A program made the position numbers and the translations under genes. Below the pieces are notes generated by a model, which had not been told where the DNA came from, did no database searches, and saw only the letters and a list, made by a program, of their open reading frames with translations. Below are positions 58,132 through 64,000 of a stretch of 64,000 nt of DNA, one piece after another. The stretch spans positions 186,001 to 250,000 of the forward strand of contig NZ_BOOP01000013.1 of assembly GCF_016863295.1 (NCBI RefSeq). The letters run 5' to 3'. Positions within the stretch are counted from its first letter, which is position 1. Each line of letters starts with the position of its first letter. Source of the DNA: Planotetraspora phitsanulokensis (GTDB lineage: Bacteria; Actinomycetota; Actinomycetes; Streptosporangiales; Streptosporangiaceae).

Positions 58132-59736
58132 TCAGGAGGCCCGTTCGACGATCGCCCCCAGGTCGAGGCCGGCAGGCAGCGTCCCGAAGGCCCGCCCCCA
58201 CTCCCCGCCGAGGCGGGAGGCGCAGAACGCGTCCGACACCGCCGCGGGAGCGTGCCGTACGAGCAGGGACGCCTGAAGCAGCAGCGTGAGCTCCTCGGCG
58301 AGGCGCCTGGCGTCGCCCTCCCCGGCCGACGCGAGCGTCTTGCGGGTCCGTTCGGCGGCCTCGGTCACCCGGCGGTCGCCGGCCAGCGCCACCTCGGCGA
58401 AGAACGCCTCCAGCCCCTCCGGTTCCCGGGTGAGGGCCCGGATGAGATCGAGCGCCGCGACGTTGCCCGAGCCCTCCCAGATGCCGTTGAGCGGCGAGTC
58501 GCGGAACAGCCGCGGCATCTGCGACTCCTCGACGTACCCGTTGCCGCCCAGGCACTCGAGCGCCTCGGCGGCGTGGACGGGAGCCCGCTTGCAGATCCAG
58601 TACTTCGACGCGGCGAGTGCCGTACGGCGGAAGAGCCCTTCGGCGGAGTCGCCCCGCACCGCGCGGTCGGTGGCGCCGGCCAGGCGCATCATCAGCGTGG
58701 TGGCCGCCTCGGACTCCAGGGCCAGGTCGGCGAGCACGTTCCGCATCAGCGGTTGGTCGATGAGGGCCTTGCCGAAGGCCTTGCGGTGAGTGGTGTGATG
58801 GATCGCCTGGGCCAGGCCGTACCGCATGCCGGCAGCCGAACCGATCACGCAGTCGAGCCGCGTCATGTTGACCATCTCGATGATCGTGCGGACGCCCCGT
58901 CCCTCCTCTCCGACGAGGTAGGCGATCGCGCCGTCGTACTCCACCTCGGCCGAGGCGTTCGACCTGTTGCCCAGCTTGTCCTTCAGCCGCATGAGCCGCA
59001 TCGCGTTGCGGGAGCCGTCCGGGAGCACACGGGGCAGCAGGAAGCACGACAGCCCGCCGGGGGCCTGGGCCAGGACGAGGAAGACGTCGCACATGGGCGC
59101 GGAGTTGAACCACTTGTGGCCGGTCAGGGCGAACGTGCCGTCGGCGAGCCGCTCGGCCCTGGTGGTGTTGGCGCGGACGTCGGAGCCGCCCTGCTTCTCG
59201 GTCATGGCCATGCCGGCCAGCACGCCGCGTTTGTCGTGTGCGGGCCGTAGCCCGAAGTCGTAACTCCGGGAGGCGAGCAGGGGCTCCCACTCGGACCTGA
59301 GGTCGGGGGAGTGCCTGAGCGCCGCCACCGCGGCGTACGTCATGGAGATCGGGCAGCCGTGCCCCGCCTCGACCTGTGACCAGGTGAAGAACTTCGCCGC
59401 CCTGGCCACGTGGGCGCCGGGCCGGGCGGAGGTCCACGGGGAGGCGTGCATGCCGTTCTCGACCGCGACGGCCATCAGCTCGTGCCACGCGGGGTGGAAC
59501 TCCACCTCGTCGACGCGGTGGCCGTACCGGTCGTGCGTCCGCAGGATCGGGGGGTTCTCGTTGGCCAGCCGGCCCCACTCCTGGGCCTTCGCGGAACCGG
59601 CCAGCAGGCCGAGCTGTCGGAGCTCCCCGGTAGCCCAGTCCGCGCCCTCCCGGTCCAGCCCGTCGAGCAGCGCGCGGTCGTTCGACACGTCGTGCCCGAT
59701 CAGCGGCGGTGCCTGGTTGATCACGTCGTGGGTCAC
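58132..59736 (-). CDS. AidB-like acyl-CoA dehydrogenase family protein
   Basis: A 534-residue flavoprotein of the AidB branch. Visible: PPLIGHDVSNDRALLDGL at the start, GCPISMTYAAVAALR, AGMAMTEKQGGSDVRANTTRA, TGHKWFNSAPMCDVFLVLAQA and ALECLGGNGYVEESQMPRLFRDSPLNGIWEGSGNVAALD in separate segments. E. coli AidB responds to alkylation damage and binds DNA through a C-terminal helical domain; relatives oxidise isovaleryl-CoA. The C-terminal domain here is present but shorter in basic residues, so either role is open. GTG 59736 follows AGGAGG by 5 bases. Divergent from the LiaF-like gene across 202 bases with no clear operator. Confidence 0.88.
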   Translation of the reverse strand: MTHDVINQAPPLIGHDVSNDRALLDGLDREGADWATGELRQLGLLAGSAKAQEWGRLANENPPILRTHDRYGHRVDEVEFHPAWHELMAVAVENGMHASPWTSARPGAHVARAAKFFTWSQVEAGHGCPISMTYAAVAALRHSPDLRSEWEPLLASRSYDFGLRPAHDKRGVLAGMAMTEKQGGSDVRANTTRAERLADGTFALTGHKWFNSAPMCDVFLVLAQAPGGLSCFLLPRVLPDGSRNAMRLMRLKDKLGNRSNASAEVEYDGAIAYLVGEEGRGVRTIIEMVNMTRLDCVIGSAAGMRYGLAQAIHHTTHRKAFGKALIDQPLMRNVLADLALESEAATTLMMRLAGATDRAVRGDSAEGLFRRTALAASKYWICKRAPVHAAEALECLGGNGYVEESQMPRLFRDSPLNGIWEGSGNVAALDLIRALTREPEGLEAFFAEVALAGDRRVTEAAERTRKTLASAGEGDARRLAEELTLLLQASLLVRHAPAAVSDAFCASRLGGEWGRAFGTLPAGLDLGAIVERAS

Positions 59737-59938
59737 TTGGGCCTCCTGTCCGGGTCCTCGTCATCCATCTCAACATTCCAAGTTGATGATGAAATGCGGG
59801 GGTCTAAGGGGATAACTCCACAATCACACGCGGAGGGCGTACGGCGTCGCCGGCGATGGAGCGTGCCCGAAGTTCGTCCCCCAGGAGAAGCGGATTCCTT
59901 CCCAGGGAGGATAGGTCGATCGCGTCTCTCGGGATAGC

Positions 59939-60832
59939 GTGGACGGCGTGAGCGATCCGGGTGAGATGCGTGCTTCCGACGCGGAACGGGAGCAAGTGGT
60001 CGAAAGACTGCGTGAGGCCTCGGTCGAGGGCCGGCTGACCCTCGCCGAACTGACCGAGCGGACAGAGGCGGCCTACCTGGCCCGGACGCACGCGGAGCTC
60101 GCCCAGATCACCGCTGATCTGCCCGGCGGCGCCCCGGCCCCCGGTCCCCGGCCCGTCAAGCCCATGGGCAAGGTCCGGACCTGGGTCGTCGCGGTCATGG
60201 GTGACGCCAAGCGCAACGGCACCTGGCGCATCGACCAGGAGATCGGCGCCGTCAGCGTGATGGGCGACGTGACGATCGACCTCCGTGAGGCCGAGGTGCG
60301 CACGCCCGAGGTGGAGATCTCGGCCACCTGCATCATGGGAGACCTGAAGATCATCGTTCCGGACGGCGTCGACGTCCAGCTCTCCGGCGTGACCATCATG
60401 GGCGACAAGAAGGTCCAGGTCGTGGAGGCGCCGGCGGGCCAGAACGCGCCCGTCGTCAAGGTCAAGGCCTTCGTCCTCATGGGCGACGTAAAGATCATCG
60501 GCGACTCGCTGGCCACTCCGATCAAGCGCGGATGGTTCGCCTGGAGTGAGTGGTGGTGGGACCGCCGCAAGGACGTGCGCCAGCAGATCCACCAGGACAT
60601 ACGCCAGTCGATCGAGATGGGCCGCCAGGCTCATCGCGAGATGATGCAGGCCCACAGGGACGCCCAAAGGGAGTTCCGCCACGGATTCCGCGATGCCATG
60701 CGAGGCGAGCAGGAGATCCGGCGGGAGATGATGCGCGACGGCCGGGAGGCCCGCAGACAGGCCCGCCGCGAGGAGCGCGACGCCTGGCGTGACAGCCGCC
60801 GCGGCGACCCCCCGCCCTCCTCGCCCTACTAG
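59939..60832 (+). CDS. DUF1707 plus LiaF-like beta-repeat protein
   Basis: A 297-residue protein. DUF1707 (about 8-62) reads MRASDAEREQVVERLREASVEG and LTLAELTERTEAAYLARTHAEL. A LiaF-like C-terminal type domain follows with five repeats of the xMGDxK pattern (AVMGDAKR, SVMGDVTI, CIMGDLKI, TIMGDKKV, LMGDVKI), as in a beta-solenoid. The last 90 residues are an unusual Arg/Gln/His/Met-rich helical tail (RQQIHQDIRQSIEMGRQAHR and many RREE-like units). No membrane segment is apparent. Function unknown; LiaF proteins sense envelope stress. GTG 59939 or GTG 59948 may be used. Confidence 0.75.
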   Translation: MDGVSDPGEMRASDAEREQVVERLREASVEGRLTLAELTERTEAAYLARTHAELAQITADLPGGAPAPGPRPVKPMGKVRTWVVAVMGDAKRNGTWRIDQEIGAVSVMGDVTIDLREAEVRTPEVEISATCIMGDLKIIVPDGVDVQLSGVTIMGDKKVQVVEAPAGQNAPVVKVKAFVLMGDVKIIGDSLATPIKRGWFAWSEWWWDRRKDVRQQIHQDIRQSIEMGRQAHREMMQAHRDAQREFRHGFRDAMRGEQEIRREMMRDGREARRQARREERDAWRDSRRGDPPPSSPY

Positions 60833-60856
60833 ACCGGTTCGGGCCGTCCAGACCTT

Positions 60857-61609
60857 TCAGGCCGTCGCGACGGCCACCGGGCGCCGTACGGCCTGGCCGT
60901 ACCTTTCGAGCACGACGCTCACGATTTCGGGGGCGGGCCCGAGGACGCCGGCCACCACGTCGGCACCGGCCTGCCTGGTGTCCCGCGTGACCTTGTCGGC
61001 GAAGTGGCCCGGAGCCAGCAGGTACGGGGCCACGACGACCCGGGGCGCCCCGGCGCGCCTGAGCCGCGCCACCTCCTGCTCCGGGGAGGGGGCGGCCGCT
61101 GAGGCGAAGGCCGCGGTGACCGACCACCAGGGCCGCGCCCGCGCCCAGTCACGGGCCATCCGGGCGATCACGAGGTTGGCCCGGCGGTCGCTGGAACCGG
61201 CGGACACGAGGACCACGGCGGTGCCGGGGTCGCCCGGCGTCACCCCGGCCTCGGCGAGCCGGCGCTCGAGCGCGCCGACGAGGAGCGGATGGGGTCCGAG
61301 GGTGTCCCCGTACGCGACCTGGAGCATCGGGTGACGTGCGGACACCTCACGGAGCGCCGCGGGGATGTCCACGCGGCTGTGGTAGGCCGCGGTGAGAAGC
61401 AGGGGGAGGACGACGGCCTCGTCCAGGCCCGACAGAGCCGACGCCAGGGTCGGCGGGGCGTGATCGAGGTACGCCGTCCTGACCTCGAGACCGGGCTCCC
61501 GCAGCCGTACGGCATGCAGGAGCTCCTCCACCGTCACGGCGGCGCGCGGGTCGCGAGACCCGTGCGCCACCGCGACCAGCGGTGCTCGGTCGGCTGGACG
61601 GCTGCGCAT
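60857..61609 (-). CDS. Sirohydrochlorin chelatase-like protein (CbiX/SirB)
   Basis: A 250-residue class II chelatase with two CbiX repeats. The first repeat opens PLVAVAHGSRDPRAAVTVEELLHAVR, with AVVLPLLLTAAYHSRVDIP as metal site; the second has VVLVSAGSSDRRANLVIARMARDW and VVAPYLLAPGHFADKV. It inserts Fe or Co into sirohydrochlorin, giving siroheme for the sulfite reductase encoded at the window end. ATG 61609 falls inside repeat copy 4; GTG 61615 is the alternative. It is 125 bases downstream of cysH on the same strand. Confidence 0.88.
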   Translation of the reverse strand: MRSRPADRAPLVAVAHGSRDPRAAVTVEELLHAVRLREPGLEVRTAYLDHAPPTLASALSGLDEAVVLPLLLTAAYHSRVDIPAALREVSARHPMLQVAYGDTLGPHPLLVGALERRLAEAGVTPGDPGTAVVLVSAGSSDRRANLVIARMARDWARARPWWSVTAAFASAAAPSPEQEVARLRRAGAPRVVVAPYLLAPGHFADKVTRDTRQAGADVVAGVLGPAPEIVSVVLERYGQAVRRPVAVATA

Positions 61610-61723
61610 GATCACGAGTTGGGTTCCGCCTGGTCGTCGGGTGTCTTCACGAATTCGTGCATGATCACGGTTGGTTGAGGGGCAGGTCAGTGGCCGTTTC
61701 TCCGAACCTGTGCATGATCACGC
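61604..61723. repeat. GTGCATGATCAC-family repeats, copies 4-6
   Basis: Copies at 61604-61616 (GCGCATGATCACG), 61650-61669 (CGAATTCGTGCATGATCACG) and 61702-61723 (CCGAACCTGTGCATGATCACGC). All point the same way. They fill most of the 125 bases between cysH and the chelatase gene. Copy 6 equals copy 3 over 22 bases. Confidence 0.7.
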
Positions 61724-61734
61724 CCAGGGGTGGG

Positions 61735-62463
61735 TCAGAGGTGGATGCCGCACTCGACCTTGCCGAGGCCGGCCCAGCGGCCGCTCCGCGGGTCCTCGCC
61801 GGGCGCGACCTGCCGGGTGCAGGGCGCGCAGCCGATCGAGGGGTAGTTGTCGTAGTGCAGCGGATTGATCAGCACGCCGTTGTCCGCGATGTAGTTGTCG
61901 ACCTCCTCCTGCGTCCAACGGGCGATCGGGTTGACCTTGACCATCTGCCGCTTGGCGTCCCACTCGACGACCTTGGTGCCCGTCCGCGTCGGGGACTCGT
62001 CGCGGCGGATGCCCGAGATCCAGGCCAGGTACGGCTCGAGCGCCCGGTTGAGCGGCTCCACCTTGCGGAGGTAGCAGCACAGGTCCGGGTTGCGGCCGAA
62101 CAACCGGGGGCCGAGGTCGCGATCCTGCTCGGCCACCGTCCGCGAAGGCTGAATGTCGATCAGATTGACGTCGTAGACCTGCCGCACGGCGTCACGCGTG
62201 CCGATGGTCTCCGCGAAGTGGTAGCCGGTGTCGATGAACAACACGTCCACACCAGGCTTGACCCGGCTGACCAGGTCGATCAGCAACGCGTCGCTCATCG
62301 AGGACGTGAGACAGAGGCGGTCGCCGAAGGTGGCAGCGGCCCAGCGGATGATCTCGCGCGCGGGCGCGTCCTCAAGGAACTCGGCCGCGGACTCGACGAT
62401 GCTCTGCAGGTCGAGCGTCACCCGCTGGCGCTGTAGGTTGGCCTCTATCTCCACGACGGTCAT
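61735..62463 (-). CDS. cysH: Adenylyl-/phosphoadenylyl-sulfate reductase CysH
   Basis: A 242-residue assimilatory reductase giving sulfite from activated sulfate. The 4Fe-4S ligands of the APS-reductase type are present: Cys 129-130 (DLCCYLRKVEPL) and Cys 212 and 215 (IGCAPCTRQV), with the catalytic ECGIH at 237-241. The ATP-sulfate P-loop-like region is SSMSDALLIDLV and LFIDTGYHFAETI. It follows a 50-residue zinc-ribbon gene by 45 bases and sir before that. The genes for sulfate activation (CysD, CysN, CysC) are not between it and the chelatase. Confidence 0.95.
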   Translation of the reverse strand: MTVVEIEANLQRQRVTLDLQSIVESAAEFLEDAPAREIIRWAAATFGDRLCLTSSMSDALLIDLVSRVKPGVDVLFIDTGYHFAETIGTRDAVRQVYDVNLIDIQPSRTVAEQDRDLGPRLFGRNPDLCCYLRKVEPLNRALEPYLAWISGIRRDESPTRTGTKVVEWDAKRQMVKVNPIARWTQEEVDNYIADNGVLINPLHYDNYPSIGCAPCTRQVAPGEDPRSGRWAGLGKVECGIHL

Positions 62464-62508
62464 CGCTACTCCTCACACGTCATTTCTCTAAGATCGTTTT
62501 TGGGCTCG

Positions 62509-62661
62509 TCACGAACGGACGCCCAGCCCGAGGAACTTCACCCGGAAGGCCCGGGCACAGGAGCGGCAGTACCACCCGTAGCTCTCCTCCTCGGTGACAT
62601 ACGGCTCGAGGTCCTCCTCGCCGCAGTACGGGCAGTAGAACGGCGCCGCTCTCTCGCTCAT
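62509..62661 (-). CDS. 50-residue zinc-ribbon protein of the sulfur operon
   Basis: A short protein starting MSERAAPFYCPYCGEED and ending FRVKFLGLGVRS. Two CxxC pairs (CPYC and CRSC, 22 residues apart) make a zinc ribbon. ATG 62661 overlaps the sir stop by ATGA, so it is translated with sir, and cysH follows 45 bases later. I recall a similar small gene at this place in other actinobacteria. A redox or assembly role in sulfite reduction is inferred, not shown. Confidence 0.8.
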   Translation of the reverse strand: MSERAAPFYCPYCGEEDLEPYVTEEESYGWYCRSCARAFRVKFLGLGVRS

Positions 62662-64000
62662 TTGAGGTCGGCCTCGTCCGCGCGCTGGACCCACTCGCTG
62701 AAGGTCTCGCCCTCGTTCTTCTGCTTCTCGAAGTTCCGGACGACGCGCTCGACGTAGTCGGGCAGCTCCTCGGCCGTCGCCTTGAGCCCGCGGACCTTCC
62801 GCCCGAAGTTGGGGTTGAGGCCCACCGAGCCGCCCAGGTGCACCTGGAAGCCCTCGACCTGCTCGCCCTTGTCGTTGGTGACCAGCTGGCCCTTGAGCCC
62901 GATGTCGGCGACCTGGATGCGGGCGCAGGAGTTCGGGCAGCCGTTGACGTTGATGGTCAGCGGCTCGGCGAAGTCCGGGAGCCGCCTCTCCAGCTCGTCG
63001 ATCAGGTCGGAGGCCGTGGCCTTGGTCTCGACGATCGCCAGCTTGCAGAACTCGATCCCCGTGCACGCCATGGTCTGGCGGCGGAAGGTCGAGGGGTTGA
63101 CCTGGAGGTCGGCCGCCTCGAGCTCCTTGACGATCGACTCCACCTGGTCGGGCGCGACGTCGAGGATGACCATCTTCTGCTCGACCGTCGTGCGCACCCG
63201 GGTCGAGCCGTGGCGCTCGGCGATGTCGGCGATCTGGTGCAGCTTGTCGCCGTCGACCCGGCCCACCTTGGGGGCGAACCCGACGTAGAAGTTGCCGTCG
63301 CGCTGCGGGTGAACGCCGACGTGGTCGCGGCGGCCGCCCCGAGGCACCTCGGGCGCGGGGCCGTCGGGCAGCTCGTAGGAGAGGTACTCGGTCTCGAGGA
63401 CCTTGCGGAACTTCTCCGCGCCCCAGTCGCTGACGAGGAACTTGATCCGCGCCCTGTGCCGCAGGCGGCGGTAGCCGTAGTCGCGGAAGATGCCGCAGAT
63501 CCCCGCCCAGACCTCGTGGACCTGCTCGGGCCGGACGAACGCGCCGAGACGCTTGGCGAACATCGGGTTGGTCGACAGGCCGCCGCCCACCCAGACGTCG
63601 AAGCCCTGCTCGCCCTGATCGTTCACGACGCCGACGAAGGCGATGTCGTTGATCTCGTGGACGGTGCAGTGCGCCGAGCAGCCGCTGATCGCCGACTTGA
63701 ACTTCCGGGGGAGGTTGGAGAACTCCGGGCTGCCGATGTAGCGCTCGTTGATCTCGTGGATCTGGGCGGTGCCGTCGATGACCTCGTCGGCGTCGATCCC
63801 GGCGAGCGGGCAGCCCAGGATGACTCGGGGCGTGTCGCCGCAGGCCTCCATCGTGGACAGGCCGACGGCCTCCAGCCGCTCCCAGATGTCGGGGACGGCC
63901 TCGACCTCGATCCAGTGGAGCTGGATGTTCTGCCGGTCGGTGATGTCGGCCGTGCCCCTGCCGTACTCGTTGGAGATGTCGGCGATCACCCGAAGCTGCT
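62658..64000 (-). CDS. sir: Ferredoxin-type sulfite/nitrite reductase, N-terminus beyond window
   Basis: The last 447 residues of a siroheme 4Fe-4S reductase; the start lies right of base 64000. The four cluster ligands are visible as ACTGIEFCKLAIVETK (two Cys) and NVNGCPNSCARIQVADIG (two Cys), with the substrate-binding basic site RQNIQLHWIEV near the left end of the visible part and SGCSAHCTVHEI in the middle. It reduces sulfite to sulfide with six electrons (the nitrite version is the alternative), consistent with cysH and the siroheme chelatase downstream. Two conserved ferrite halves (repeats) are present. Its stop overlaps the zinc-ribbon start. Confidence 0.92.
   Translation of the reverse strand, partial: QLRVIADISNEYGRGTADITDRQNIQLHWIEVEAVPDIWERLEAVGLSTMEACGDTPRVILGCPLAGIDADEVIDGTAQIHEINERYIGSPEFSNLPRKFKSAISGCSAHCTVHEINDIAFVGVVNDQGEQGFDVWVGGGLSTNPMFAKRLGAFVRPEQVHEVWAGICGIFRDYGYRRLRHRARIKFLVSDWGAEKFRKVLETEYLSYELPDGPAPEVPRGGRRDHVGVHPQRDGNFYVGFAPKVGRVDGDKLHQIADIAERHGSTRVRTTVEQKMVILDVAPDQVESIVKELEAADLQVNPSTFRRQTMACTGIEFCKLAIVETKATASDLIDELERRLPDFAEPLTINVNGCPNSCARIQVADIGLKGQLVTNDKGEQVEGFQVHLGGSVGLNPNFGRKVRGLKATAEELPDYVERVVRNFEKQKNEGETFSEWVQRADEADLK

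Overview
The window reads as one continuous stretch of chromosome from a high-GC filamentous-type actinobacterium. The evidence is dense short-gap coding, frequent GTG starts, strong G/C bias at third codon positions, an F420-type luciferase-like oxidoreductase, a DUF3000 protein, two DUF1707 proteins, an actinobacterial-type HemQ and several regulators of ABATE/CGNR, ROK, LacI and LAL type. Streptosporangiales is my best guess at order level, but that is inference; no rRNA, tRNA or taxon-specific marker is present. I saw no transposase, integrase, phage gene, CRISPR array or tRNA. Both ends cut a gene: a GH18-like protein at the left and a sulfite/nitrite reductase at the right.

Layout. 1-6.7 kb: a partial GH18-like membrane-anchored protein, an F420-type oxidoreductase, then the RNA repair pair hen1-pnkp and a Mug DNA glycosylase. 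6.6-8.9 kb (minus): a compact candidate RiPP locus with an E1-like (ThiF) enzyme carrying a PqqD-like N-terminus, a 41-residue precursor-like peptide ending in Asn, and a DUF6879 protein; a 16-bp motif is repeated ahead of the enzyme and ahead of the peptide. This is the most interesting part of the window. 8.8-12.2 kb: PadR/DUF1707 pair, CGNR regulator and divergent MFS exporter sharing a 12-bp-arm inverted repeat. 12.2-17.6 kb: a YdjM-like membrane hydrolase, aconitase acnA, a MazEF-type toxin-antitoxin pair and a TauE-type permease. 17.9-26.7 kb: XylFGH-type sugar ABC transporter with ROK regulator, dxs, an APC permease and a LysE exporter.

26.8-34.6 kb: orphan sensor kinase, divergent LAL regulator and a fatty-acid beta-oxidation pair (multifunctional protein plus thiolase). 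34.7-38.9 kb: a LacI regulator converging on a three-gene catabolic operon (Gfo/Idh/MocA dehydrogenase, DUF993 aldolase-like protein, sugar epimerase); GGAAA-type operators lie at both outer ends. 39-46.9 kb: RNase D, DUF3000, a small zinc ribbon, the heme genes hemE, hemG and hemQ with a DUF4349 lipoprotein, and msrB. 47.3-53.2 kb: stand-alone LigD-type polymerase, a double-domain acyl-CoA dehydrogenase, a RibD-like reductase and an ATP-dependent DNA ligase. 53.2-57.2 kb: glgX-araC-azlC-azlD in overlapping order. 57.5-64 kb: OsmC, AidB-like dehydrogenase, a LiaF-like DUF1707 protein and an assimilatory sulfur group (sir, a 50-residue zinc ribbon, cysH, CbiX-type chelatase), with a 22-bp palindromic repeat family in two of the gaps.
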